Source of the DNA: Tipula vernalis
Taxonomy: Eukaryota; Arthropoda; Insecta; Diptera; Tipulidae
Assembly (NCBI GenBank): GCA_958295665.1
Contig: OY282558.1
Coordinates: 356,197,053-356,261,052, forward strand
Direction: 5' to 3'
DNA: 64,000 nt
Below the pieces are notes generated by a model that did not search any database, had not been told where the DNA came from, and was given only the letters and a program-made list of their open reading frames with translations. The translations under genes and the position numbers were made by a program. Shown one piece after another: positions 23,870 to 34,866 of the stretch (positions are counted from its first letter, which is position 1; each line of letters starts with the position of its first letter).

Positions 23870-24345
23870 ATACACTTTACATCTTCATCAACTATAGCCA
23901 TTTAACGTTCGGTGAGTTTAAATCACCAAGTATTAGCACGATTTCATCCAAGTTGAGTTTGGAAATCTTTTTATATAAACATTTTACGTCGCATTAACTT
24001 CAGATGTATAAGCCAGCAATAATGTAAAACATATTCTGAAGATATTCACCTTAACACATTTAAGCTCTATTGTTAAATCACTGTCAGCTACACTTACAAT
24101 ATATAAGTGAACAGCGATCAGCATACCTTCTCACTTATTTTGACACTAGTTAGTGGCGACCGATCACACCTATACACAATGTAATCTGCCGGGAAATACT
24201 CGGAACAATATACATATGTATATCAGGACTTAAATTGGTTTCCACAATTACGTATACTGATACAGATTTTGAGGCAATGCATTTTGTAAATATATAAAAT
24301 TACTGTTTAGATCAACAGTTTTACGCATTGATCCAGAATTTGAAT
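23870..24345 (-). pseudogene. Jockey-type endonuclease relic
   Basis: Recognisable pieces in several frames: a start with KTVDLNSNFIYLQ, a middle with SISRQITLCIGVI, then GMLIAVHLYIVSVADSD, and a clear LDEIVLILGDLNSPNVKWL near 23900-23950 with the catalytic GD-N motif. Frame changes lie near 24180 and 23990. The C-terminal SDH motif is not found. Confidence 0.7.
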
Positions 24346-25333
24346 ATGAAATTCCAAAGTATCGGGTTGCTTAATTTAGATCGAATTTAGTGTCCGCTAC
24401 AAATAATCGAAAAACACAAGGAAAAATATGATTATGATTATTGAATTTACGCATAGTTAAAGTTGGTTTCTGAAATAGGTTTTGTTACCCTGGTTTTATT
24501 TACATTCGCTCTCTTATCCAATCAAATCAAAGTTTTGTGGTTATTTGGCTGATTACGTTGGTTTTGATAGAGCTCAGATATATGTAAATACAAATGGTAA
24601 AAACCACCCTCGGTGACCAACCTTCAAAGACATTTTGATATTTTATCATTCGTTTGCTTTCTAGCAAACTAAACAGAAAATGCACAATGTTTGTATTGAC
24701 AGAAGAAAAGAGAACATACTGTGTTGTGTGTACGCACTAGCACTTTACTGACAAACGCCAAAGTCGACATTTGGATTCTGCAAACAAATACCTATTTTTC
24801 TGCTTTTTAAAAAAGCCGAATATCCTTCTTCAAATGCTATAAAATCACATTATTTGATAGTTAAGTTTCATATTAAGACATATGATAAACAAGAATAGAA
24901 AAATTGAAATTACTCGAAACTTCAAAAACGCAAATGTGACTTTTTTTCTTAGCACGGCAGAATAAGTGGGTATCAGTAGAAATAATTCTATTAAGATTTT
25001 ATCAACTATTTTTACTGATGCTTTGTATGTCTCTATATGTACCGTTTTTGGTATAACATTAGTAAGGAGATAAGGTGTCGTAAATCGATTTCTACAAACA
25101 ATGTCTGAAATTAACGATCAAATATTATAAGTATAGCAAATTCAGCTTTTAGTACTCTTGTAAACCTAGCACATTAAATATTTATTTTGCCTTTGCTTTA
25201 CTTCTTGTTAAAATTCAAACATTTAAATTTCAAAGTAGGCATAATACGAAAAATAATGAATTTTCCTTTTTGCTTTGTTTACACCGATTCAAATTAATCA
25301 TTTCATTTTGTCACTGAACCGGAATCGCACCCC

Positions 25334-27300
25334 AGGACTACTCGGAAGAAATACCCTGATTCATTTAGGAAGATTTTGGTCTAATTAGGCTGGTCTAGTA
25401 CTCCATTTCGTTCAGAACTATTTTTGCAGCAGTGGTACATTGTCTCGTCAGTTAGGTCTCTACAGCTGAAACAAAAAACTGTTGGTATAGATCTTCAGGC
25501 ACAAAACTACAGCTTAATAATTTTTTTTTTTACTAAAAATGCCAATTTTTATGTAAATATAAATTGTGTTGAATTAATGAATATTTGAGTAGAGTTGTTG
25601 ATGTCAGGTTCATTAAATTTTCAAATATCTCTGATTTTAAATGTTTTATATGTTTGTAATATGAACCTACACAGTTTAGAACAAGAAAGCTAAAATCGCA
25701 ACTAAGTATTTCAAGTTGCAAATGTAAAATTCGATTTATCGAAAAACGTGCGTACGTGACACTGTAGTACTCACGTGACGATTTGTGTACGACTTACTGT
25801 ACACAACAAATTTTTGATTAAGTTTCATACCAAAGACGGTTATTACATAATTTTCTAAACCATACTTAATCCACATACATTTTCAAAAAAAAATAAAAAT
25901 AAAAAATAAGATGATAATCTTAATCCAGAGGAAAAGCATCTCAACCTCAAAAATACGCACAATATTAATTCTAACCTTACGTAATAAATTTATAAATTTA
26001 TAAGCCAAAAGCTTTTTTTTACGTTGTTCTATTCATTTTTAATAATTTGATCCTCATCTTCGTTAAATATAATATGTGTAAGGTAGCTGTTCCTATAGGT
26101 ATACTCATACTTATAGGTGTATACATAAGCACACATCAAATCGGAAAATAAAAAAATATTTTGTATATTATAAATATTTATAAGCGCACACAGAAGTAAA
26201 TGAAAGATAATTTATGATTTTAAGACAATAAACTAATTTATGGAAGTGGATAAAATGAGAAGCTTTTTTGCTGGTTGATATATATATGTAGATAAAAAAA
26301 AAATCGGTTATTGTTTAACTTCTTGTTTCTTCGTTCATTATCACAAAGCTTTTGGCTTCAAAATTTGTCAAATATACAAAAATAAAGTTTGGGAATAATG
26401 TGGAGCAGAAAATAACTTTTTGGGGGAAAAAGGGGATGTATTGTACATATTTCGTATATTAAAGTAAACATTCTGCAAAATGTGTTTAAATAAAATGCTT
26501 ACTCGTCAAAGTATGTTCATCATAAAAATGTCTGTTCATGTTTTTCATTTCCTTAAAATGAGGGTATCGATTTTAAAAAGGAACTGACCTGATTTTTTTT
26601 ATGTTTTACTACATTGACAATCTTTGCTCAAACGTGTTTTTTATTTAGAGCCCTACATGCCATAGCACATATCAAATACTATCTAAAAAATATTACGTTT
26701 TATGGTTTAATAAAAACAATGAGACACCGAATTCTATGTTTTATACGTTTTTTTGCAACCTTATCTGTTAATCGATAATTTCAATCAAGAAATTACTGCT
26801 TCTTCTTAAATATTGGTATACTACATTTGTTGCTATTAAGGTCGAATTATATTTGTGGAATATATTGGTTGCTCTGGTTTGATGATGTCAAGAAATGTGT
26901 TTCCTAAAACTAAAATACTGATTCTGCATTTGCCACATATATAAGTCAATAGTGAAACCACAAGTGGTTATTCGGGGCCTGCGCGGGTACTCCGTAACAC
27001 GTGATATTTCAAATTCAAGAAGCCCCGCTTGCTCATATTTTTAGTAATCTGTACATTTGAACGTATCGTTAAAAGAGGCGATTTTTTACCTAAGATTTAA
27101 TAACAAGCAGGCTTATTTATTCTACAACAAAAGGTAGTTTCCATTCCTTTTTCAACAATCATCCACAGAGTAACATTTTTGGTGAAGTAAAATATGCAAT
27201 GCAACTGTCTTTAGGTCTTAAATAAGCTCAGCTTTATAAAAAAGGGTTGTCCAATGGCATTAAGAATAACGAATGTGGTCTTATGTCAGGCAAAATTGTA
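25334..27300. other. Non-coding AT-rich DNA, nothing recognised
   Basis: Short spurious frames only. A GC-richer patch at about 26970-27030 has no recognisable feature. Confidence 0.5.
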
Positions 27301-27302
27301 TT

Positions 27303-27646
27303 AAAAACTTAACTTTGTTAAGCTAATGCTGTTAATTGAGCTTCAGAACTTAAACTTTGGGCTGCTTTTGTCTAGAATCCGACTTTAAAGCGGCAGCTAA
27401 GGATATTAATAATAAAGCTTTATCGGTTAAACGACACCATATCCCGGTAACTATATTAAGAAGACAGCTTAAAAACTAATCTTTGTTAAGCTAATGCTGT
27501 TAATTGAGCTTCAGAACTTAAACTTTGGCTACTTTTGTCTAGAATTCGACTTTAAAACGGCAGCTAAGGGTATTAATAATAAAGCTTTATCGGTTAAACG
27601 ACACAATATCCCGTTAACTATATTAAGAAGACAGTTTAAAAACTAA
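27303..27646 (+). repeat. Two-copy tandem repeat of about 168 bp
   Basis: Copy 1 about 27303-27470 and copy 2 about 27471-27637, roughly 93-95% identical by eye. The period is 168 at the left (CTTTGTTAAG at 27313 and 27481) and 167 further in, after loss of one G. The unit carries the helix-turn-helix of the pogo-type relic. Confidence 0.9.
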
Positions 27647-28231
27647 ACTGATACGAATCCACCATTGGGAACCTCTGGTTGTTTTTCTCCAACAAGAAAC
27701 GCGGTGTGGCGAGTGACATTCGGACGTGCACAGAAATACAATATAGTACCCAAGTTTAATTCTGAGAAGAAAAGCTAAGAAGAAATTTTGCCTCAAAAAA
27801 CAGAAGAGTTTCCAAAAATATCCGATTACCTTATTTTATTGGAAAAACGTTAATTTGAACACAAAGCAATAGCTTAACCTGAGCACATTGTCCACAATGA
27901 CAAAATAATAGGCATGGTTTAAGAAAAGCCGAAAGAGGTACTAAAAATGAACCAAGCTGAAAAGGTAGAAACAATTTCAGTTATTGCTTTCTGTAACACA
28001 GAAGGACCATTTTGCCTCCAACTGGTATTTTTAAAGGTAAAAACAAGAAAATCGAATTGGAAGGAAGCATGTCTCCAGGTTCGGCTGCCTATGTTAACTC
28101 AGACATTTTTTACTGTTGGTTTTAACAACATTTGCTTACAAGTAAACCGCAAGGAAAAAAACGAATTATATTGGGCGGCAGCAAATGAAATAATTATACG
28201 TTGGGCGTCTATTAGAGGGAGGGGACCATAG
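27303..28231 (+). pseudogene. pogo/CENP-B-type transposase relic
   Basis: A psq-type helix-turn-helix is visible in AAKDINNKALSVKRHHIPVT followed by ILRRQLKN (about 27393-27475); it should bind the element's ends. The text after it (LGTSGCFSPT, then GRAQKYNIV) fits the second DNA-binding part. From 27900 a stretch with EKPKEVLKMNQAEKVETISV followed by a hydrophobic segment ending in GPFCLQLVFLK corresponds to the region after the first catalytic Asp of DDE_1 transposases. At least three stops interrupt it, the first catalytic Asp is not clear, and the C-terminal third is absent. The helix-turn-helix segment is duplicated in tandem. Confidence 0.65.
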
Positions 28232-28942
28232 TTGAGTAGATTAATCTACTAGCTCCGTAACCTTCCAGTAGGGAGCTCATCACGTGAACTGTTTAGGACA
28301 TGTATCAGGCAGCTGCGTGATAGGTACAATTGTGTAAGGGGATACCTGTTTACAATTCGCAAGTGTGCGTGTGCCTCCTCGTGGCAACCACTGGTAACTA
28401 AGGCTATTTGGCACATTTTTGGCCATTTTGCACAGGCTAAAGTACGGCGCTAAAGGAGAAAACCTTTGACAAAAAACTCTAATCTACGGTGAAAAAGGAT
28501 ATGCCAATGGATGAATGGCTAATAGGTTAATCAGTCCATATTTGGACTCTGGATACCAGGCACCCTCCAGTTTCATTTAGCCTTCCTGTAATTAAGCTGA
28601 ATGACGTACAGGCGATTTGCAATTCGCAGCAACTCGTAAGAGTAAAATCAAACGGAAGACGATACGGGGCACAGTGGAACCGAAACGGGCTCACCGCCTC
28701 TAAAATCGGTATCTAGTTAGCCTCAAGTGATAAACACTTAATTTTTTTTACAAGAATTGTTGAAAACATGAGCCTTATAAATAAATACATTTTAATGAAA
28801 TAAACGATTAACTTTATTGTATAAAAATATAAGAAAATGGAAATGTCAAAAATATTATACAAAAATAACAAAAAATATCAAATAAAATTAATAAAGTCGA
28901 CTATTAATTATCTTATTTATTATTTAGAACACATAATTAAAT
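28232..28942. other. GC-richer non-coding block, origin unknown
   Basis: Bases 28232-28730 are clearly less AT-rich than the surroundings (for example TGTGCGTGTGCCTCCTCGTG at 28363), with no open frame. It ends near a CACAGTG that may belong to the Transib element to its right. Confidence 0.4.
28670..28698 (+). other. Candidate Transib terminal repeat
   Basis: CACAGTGGAACCGAAACGGG faces the Transib relic from its 3' side, about 270 bases beyond the coding trace. Transib TIRs begin with CACWRTG, and CACAGTG is also the RAG recombination-signal heptamer. I could not find the matching end on the right, so this is tentative. Confidence 0.35.
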
Positions 28943-29905
28943 TTAATGTGAATTATTCACTTTCAGGCAGATCCAAAAGCATTTTAGCTTCATCTAATAA
29001 ATCCCTGGAAACAATGTCGGTTTTAGCCCTTAAACTTGAAATATATGGATCCGATGTAAATAATAATGAATGAAAAACATCTTCATTGGTTGCTGAACGA
29101 GAACACTTCCTGGAATGATGTAATCGGTATCGCCTTACATTTGGTATATTGGTAAAATTGCAAAATGTCTTATAACACTTTCTCCATGAATAAGGGTTTT
29201 ATGGAGAGAGGAAGGCATATAGTACCAATTATATTTATTAACAAATATTCGAGCGGTATCCATTGCGTATTGGCCAAATTTGAAAACATTTACTGCGATT
29301 CCAGATGATAATATTTGTAATATGATGTATAGCCGTTTTACCAATTCTTCGTCAACTCCAGTAATATTTGCTGAACAATGATAGTTACAAAAGAATCTTC
29401 GCGCAGTATTGACGTCATTACTATTACCAGCTCCTTGTTGAGGTTTGCAATATGGAGGCCAAGTTCATTTCGGAACTTACATTGAACTTTTTACCAATGA
29501 TGAAGTAAGTTCATCAATTTGTCTCTTGATATCGTCAATAGTCTCTCTAGTCTGCTGTGGAGTTTCCTTGACAAATTTTATGGAAATGGGTCGGCAATAT
29601 CGAACAGAAGAGCATGTAGTATTTTGTCAGACTACAATATTTGATGATAAGTCAATTAGTTTTATAGGCACGAGAGAAGCAATAAATAAATTAGCGTCTG
29701 ATATTAACTGAGTCTCGTCTGGCTATGCATGTTTATATTTACTTTGACCAGATGATCCGTCACAGCCCCATTTAACGTATAATTTCAGATTTCTATGTCC
29801 TGATTTATGTACCGAATTTATTTGAAGAATCCGAGCTACACCGGACGTGGTATAATCAGTCCAGTCGCCGCGGCCTGATGAGAAGATTGATTTTTTCATA
29901 ATCAT
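28943..29905 (-). pseudogene. Transib (RAG1-related) transposase relic
   Basis: KWGCDGSSGQSKYK (about 29728-29769) is the conserved catalytic-Asp region of Transib transposases. It is followed after one stop by LFIASLVPIKL, SSVRYCRPISIKFVKE and a helical stretch. After a gap come NDVNTARRFFCN, LVKRLYIILQILSSGIAVNV, DTARIFVNKYNWYYMPSSLH and KTLIHGESVIRHFAILPI, which together match the C-terminal catalytic part. The C-terminus continues in another frame to about 28943 (SRSATNEDVFHSLLF). About 300 residues in the middle and the N-terminus are missing or unreadable. RAG1 derives from this superfamily, so the copy has comparative interest, but it is inactive. Confidence 0.8.
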
Positions 29906-31509
29906 AAGCTCATAAGTTCGAAACTGGATCGAATTCTCTTACAATCTTCGAAATATATTAAAAATCATTTAACTAAAATAAATAGAAATATGTCTATTAG
30001 TCGGTTTCGGAGGATTATAATTCAACTTCTTAAAAGGACGACTTTTTAAACAAACAAAGTATACTTTACCCTAATGTTAAAATTAATTACAAATAGAAAT
30101 ATAATAATATAAATTAAATAACACCAATTAATAACATAAAATATAAGTGAATGTTATAAAACCATCTCAAATCAAGCACACTAAGCTAAGAATGTGGGCC
30201 AACTCAAATCGCTTTGAAGTCAGGTGTATTTTAGGTTAGCTTTATTATAGAGTATTGTGTAATTGCAAAAGAAACAGTTAATCAGCTTGAAAGATTTCCT
30301 TGTAAGCGGAAGAGAACGTAATGGTTTCAGCATTTGGCTCGGGCTGATGTATTGGGCTCAAATGCAGGTTCAAATCACCAATTATCGATTTTATTGTCAG
30401 AAAAATATATGCTGGCCTAGCGCTTGGTAAAAAAGTAAAGTAATAAAAACGCCCCCGTTTATGCCATTCAACACTAGAAATAAAAAAACCCGGGGCTAAA
30501 TAAAATATTTTAATTTTTATTTTGGCAAACATGCCACCAAAATCTCATTTTTTTTAAATTAACTTATGTAGGTATATCGTTTTTTCAGTATATCCTTCTA
30601 AAGGTGGTAAAAAATATTTTAACTCTCCTAAATCGAGAGGATCGCTCCCTTCGGATACGAGTATACAATTAATTTCATTTAACCATTTATTTTTACTCAG
30701 TACTGTAATTTTTTTTTTTAATCGAAATTTTAGAAAAAATTGTTGGAGGGCCAAAGGGCTAGACCCCTTCGAAAATACTACAAAAGCCTGCAACTTTTCG
30801 TACGAAACCACTACGAAAATTTAAAATTTGGTGGGATAAATAGTGTGGAATACCTATAAAGAGCATACACACAGACATACATACGTAGATTTTCATTATT
30901 ATTAGAGCAGATAGACAAATAATTTGTATGTCCCTCCCCTATTGCAACAATGTACTATTTTCAAAATTTGATTTACATAATTATATATAAAGACGCAAAA
31001 TGAACAAATAACAAATAAAGTTTTAAATTAACAGCTAAAAATTTAAATTTCGATTAATTTTCGGAAATGTCATTGAACAAAAGTCCAAATACAATATTTT
31101 AAGTCTCGAACTGCTGCACCAATCATAACAGCGGATGAACCAAAATGGAGCTTTGTAAGTTTCTGGTGTTTTTAATGTTACAACTAATCTGCAATTCAAC
31201 ATACATTTACTTCTTGTACCCATAAGATGGGACTTTCATTCAGGGAACTTTTTCATATAAGTAATGTGAGATGTTTAAATTCAGCAAAATAAAAGCAGAG
31301 TTAAAATTCAGTTGGTGTACTTCACCAAGTGTTTTTATGTTAAATATAAATATAAATACATCAAGGCGCATTTGAATACAATTTCTCAAGTGAATTGAAT
31401 TAAACAAAGACAAAAAATAATTTGATGCATAGCCCGCAATGCTTGCTTGTAAACTACATTTTTTGATTTAGCTCCTGTGCCAAGAAGTATATATTATTTT
31501 GGAATAGGT
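29906..31509. other. Non-coding DNA, nothing recognised
   Basis: Two minus-strand open frames (30278-30532 and 30554-30811) have no family features I recognise. No matching right-hand Transib end was found. Confidence 0.4.
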
Positions 31510-32335
31510 ACGAAGGACCGAATTTTATAGGGCCGAATGTCGAAGGGCCGAATGTCGAAGGGCCGAATGTCGAAGGGCCGAATGTCGAAGAGCCGAATGT
31601 CGAAGGGCCGAATGTGTCGAATGGCCGAAAGTGTCAAAGGACCGAATATCGAAGGGCCGAATGGGTCGAAGGGCCGAATAAGTCTTAGGGCCGATTTTTT
31701 TTTTTGGTTTGTTTTTGTTTTCAGACATATAAGTTTTTGAAGTTGTTATTTTAAGGCATATTTTGTAAATTTTTTTATCAAATATAAATTAATTTCTTAT
31801 GAATTTTTGTTATTTATTATGTTTAATCTTTGGATATTCTATCGACAAAAATATTGCATACCGAACTATTGGGCTACTATATTGGGCCGAATACAATATG
31901 TTGCAATTACAAAATGTTGCATAACAATTTCCCGTATATTTTTTTCTCTATTCTGGGTAAAATAAATTGAAGAAAAATGACCTAGACTAATTAAACTTAG
32001 AATTGTCGAGGCTAATGGCTTCGGTAACTCTCACGGCAATGAAGGAGGTCGCTGCGCTCTAGGAGCGGATTATATAGCATATATTAATGACACCTACTAA
32101 AACGAAAAATAATTGCACTATTTTATTAAGCAAGATTTTGTATTCGGCCCAATATAGTAGTCCAATAGTTCGGTATGCAATATTTTTGGCGATAGAATAT
32201 ATAAATTCATAAGAAATTTATTTATATTTGATAAAGAAATATACAAAATATTCCTTAAAATAGCAAATTTAAAAAATTAAATTTCTATAAAATTCGGCCC
32301 TTCGACATTCGGCCCTTCCACATTCGGCTTGATAT
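31510..32335. mobile_element. Foldback element with minisatellite-bearing arms
   Basis: The left arm (about 31510-31910) and right arm (about 32111-32335) are inverted copies. Inner arm text matches closely: GCATACCGAACTATTGG at 31858 and its reverse complement near 32161, and CAAATATAAA followed by AATTTCTTATGAA on both sides. The outer part of each arm contains GGGCCGAATGTCGAA units, about 12 on the left and about 3 on the right. The 200-base centre is non-coding. This is the layout of foldback-type elements. Exact ends and target duplication cannot be set because the array blurs them. Confidence 0.8.
31516..31696 (+). repeat. 15-bp minisatellite GGGCCGAATGTCGAA
   Basis: Perfect 15-base spacing for the first five or six units (GGCCGAAT at about 31530, 31545, 31560, 31575, 31590, 31605), then drifting variants with GTGTCGAA or GGGTCGAA to 31696. 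Inverted units recur at 32294-32333. Repeated Met-Ser-Lys-Gly-Arg frames are artefacts. Confidence 0.95.
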
Positions 32336-32524
32336 CATTCCGTTATATTGAGTGTGCGCATGTGACCCTCAATATTCAGTTCTTAATTGTGTTTACCTTT
32401 TTGCTTAACATAATCAAAGAAATTGGTATAAACACTCCCTAGATGAGATGTAGATTTACAGATGAACTTATGTGTAGTCGTTAAAAATGGTTTGACATGC
32501 CTCCAAAGACGGATTTTACGTATG

Positions 32525-32663
32525 ATACCGATATCAATAATAATCATATAATTATAACATCATAATGACGTACTATCATACAACATGATAACATCATAAT
32601 GCCGTACTATCATACAACCATACCATAGAAACAATATACCATTATACTACACCACCATCATAT
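32525..32663 (+). repeat. CAT-rich degenerate satellite, left part
   Basis: A degenerate array of CATCATA/ATACCA motifs, with ATCATAATGMCGTACTATCATACAA partly duplicated (about 32569 and 32591). The same kind of sequence resumes at 39379 beyond the inverted-repeat segment. Confidence 0.7.
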
Positions 32664-33164
32664 CCCAAGTAACAATTTGATATGTAAATTGTCCTAGACA
32701 GGAAAAACAAAGCTGTTACAACGTCGTGAAATCCGAAAAATTACACAAATTAGTTATAAAGGTTAAATAGATATTCAATAAGTTTTAAAAACGTTGTGGC
32801 AATTAAAAAAAGAAGCTAATTAGCTTAAGTTGGTATATAAGACATACCAGCAGCGATTTCGTTATACGTCATAAAGCAAAACAGTCGGGAGAAAAGCAAT
32901 TTTACTGTGGTAATCAAATAAACAAGTATAACAGCTATAATACTTTATTTATTTTTTTGTGTAATTTTAAAACATATTTGCATTTAATCAAAATTACGCA
33001 GTTTATATTTGCCTCTCGAACAGTGAAGTCTAATATTAAATCCTATTGTGATACAAAAATTATTATTTGTTTTGTTCTACAAATTACATTTAATATTTGT
33101 CTAATGGGAAGTTGAATAAACTATATAAGTGAAAATTAGTGAAGTGCGTAATCGGTCCCCCATT

Positions 33165-33996
33165 ATGGGGCTGAATAGGGATAGGTCTGTGGATAGACAA
33201 TCTGAACCTATTAGTGCACCTTATCATAAAAAATTAAAAAATAATAATGGAAGTGTATATAACGTTCCTACTAGTCAACGTTTTGAGTTATTTAACACAA
33301 TGAGTGAATCTCAAATAAAAACAAAGGTTTCTAAGCCCAAACCAACTAAGTTACCACCTATAATAACGCCTGCGAATTCAGCTTTAATCCATAAATATAT
33401 GGAAAGTAACGGGATTAAACAATATCTCATCAAAAATTTAAAGACCGGTAGCAAAATTACTGTTGAAAAACTCGTTGACTTCAATAATATTAAACAATAG
33501 CTTGCCGAAAACAAAACAGAATTTTTTTTTCACTAAAATACATAAAACAATTTCAAAACAAGGTGCCACGGTATACTTTGTATCATTTAAAGGAGGGGAA
33601 TACAACCTTAACACAATTGAGAAACCTCAAATACGTTGCTCAAACTGTAGTGCCATGGGATGTTGCAAAACAAACGGCGGGTAGGGTCACCCAATGCAGA
33701 CGATGTTTCCGTTATGGTCATGGTGAAGCAAACTGTCACATGACTAGAAAATGCAATTACTGCACCAACATCCATAAGGAAGATTATTGGCCATTCAAAA
33801 ATAATACGAATAAACATATTTGTACCAACTGCCAGGATAATCATCCGGCAAACTCGATTATGTGCCCTAAACGTGAAGAGTATCTTCAAATTCGAAAACA
33901 ACAAGCAAGGCGGAATCAAATGCAACAATCTTATCAAACAACATCACCTTCAAATAGTTTTAACTTAAGTAGAGATAACTTCCATAGTTTAACATA
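33165..33996 (+). pseudogene. Jockey-type ORF1 (Gag-like) with zinc knuckles
   Basis: The ATG at 33165 (MGLNRDRSVDRQ) is preferred over the upstream GTG. The first frame runs to 33498; the protein continues in a second frame from about 33484 (FFFTKIHKTISKQGATVYFV) and in a third frame from about 33620. The C-terminal part has three cysteine knuckles: CRRCFRYGHGEANC, a degenerate second one, and CTNCQDNHPANSIMC, as in jockey-type nucleic-acid-binding ORF1 proteins. At least two frameshifts; a poly-T run near 33522-33530 is a likely site for one. Confidence 0.8.
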
Positions 33997-34261
33997 AGAG
34001 GTAATACCAAATTCTAACTATACTAACTCTATTAATAATTCAAACACTACTTATGCTTCTGCTCTTTTAACTGAAGGCTCAGCTAACCCGAATATTTCGT
34101 TTAGTGCGAACGAACTCTTAACAATTTTTAAAGAAATAGTGAATGGAATTAAAAATTGCAACTCTAGAGGAGAACAATTTATTAGAATAACCGAAATAGC
34201 TTTAAAATATGCTTTTAGATAAATCATTAATAATTGCCACCTGGAATGCACAAAGTATAAT

Positions 34262-34866
34262 ATATTATATTTTATGTTATTGACGGAAACGCATCTTAAA
34301 CCACACTTAAACTGTTCTTTTCCAGATTAAACTTTCTATAGAAACGATAGAATTAACAGATCATTTGGAGGTGTTGGGATTTTAATAAAATCGAATATAC
34401 AACATTCTTTTTTACCAGATCAAAATCTTTCAACTATTGAAAATCTCGCGATATCAGTTTAACATGTTAATGGAACTTCCGTTCGAATTACCGCATGTTA
34501 CTGTCCAAAACAAATGAACACACTTTTAAAAACGAAATACAAAAATTTACTCAAAATCGAACAAACTACATTCTAGGGGGCGATTTTAATTGCCGACATC
34601 GCATGTGGAACTGTGTCAGTTCTAATGAAGGTGGGCGGAATCTTCATAATCACATAAGTATCTCTCAAAATTGCTCTATCGTGGCACCATTGGATCCGAC
34701 CTTTGTTAGACCCAATTCTACTCCTAGTATTATCGATTTCTTCTTAACAGACCAACGAGAACATATAATGGAAATTAAAAGTCTACCTGAACTAGCATCA
34801 GATCACATCCCAGTCGTATGTGCTTACAATTTCAGTCTAGCTAATAAAAACCCAAATAACTACTAA
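34262..34866 (+). pseudogene. Jockey-type APE endonuclease
   Basis: LTETHLKPHLNCSFPD carries the catalytic Glu near the start; FYRNDRINRSFGGVGILIK follows. After a stop (TAA at 34459-34461) and a frame change, GGDFNCRHRMWNC gives the Asp/Asn pair and SDHIPVV the catalytic Asp-His near the end (about 34800). The N-terminal 20-30 residues (WNAQS-type motif, near 34240) join by a small deletion. It would nick target DNA to prime reverse transcription. Confidence 0.85.

Larger units (their letters stand above)
21550..24345 (-). mobile_element. Jockey-type non-LTR retrotransposon, antisense, degenerate
   Basis: Reads right to left. Endonuclease traces run from about 24345 to 23870 (VDLNSNFIYLQNALPQ at the start, ILGDLNSPNVKW near the end). 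RT runs from about 23440 to 22100, and the C-terminal tail with the conserved WCPRYRDHI-type segment continues to about 21550. A 161-bp MITE splits the RT at the PQG motif. About 400 bases between endonuclease and RT (23480-23870) are not recognisable. No poly-A tail or target duplication could be defined. Confidence 0.8.
20565..25331. mobile_element. Candidate 4.8-kb TIR element with nested insertions
   Basis: GGTGCGATTC at 20565 is inverted at 25331. Beyond these ten bases the two ends stay similar for about 40 bases inward (both continue with GG-TT-AGTG and then TGAAATGAT). The outer flanks are TCAGG on the left and CCAGG on the right, a 5-base duplication with one mismatch. The same terminus type and 5-base flank occur at the MITE at 59012-59151. 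No transposase is visible between the ends; most of the interior is an antisense jockey-type element. The pair could instead be the ends of two separate copies. Confidence 0.45.

Noticed and set aside
29445..29711. Plus-strand frame over the Transib relic
   Set aside because: Antisense shadow; the minus strand carries the recognisable transposase motifs.
30278..30811. Two minus-strand open frames with similar-looking segments
   Set aside because: Similarity between them is weak, and I could not tie them to any family.
31525..31740. Met-Ser-Lys-Gly-Arg repeat protein, and its antisense frame
   Set aside because: Translation of the 15-bp minisatellite; the pattern follows the DNA repeat, not protein constraint.
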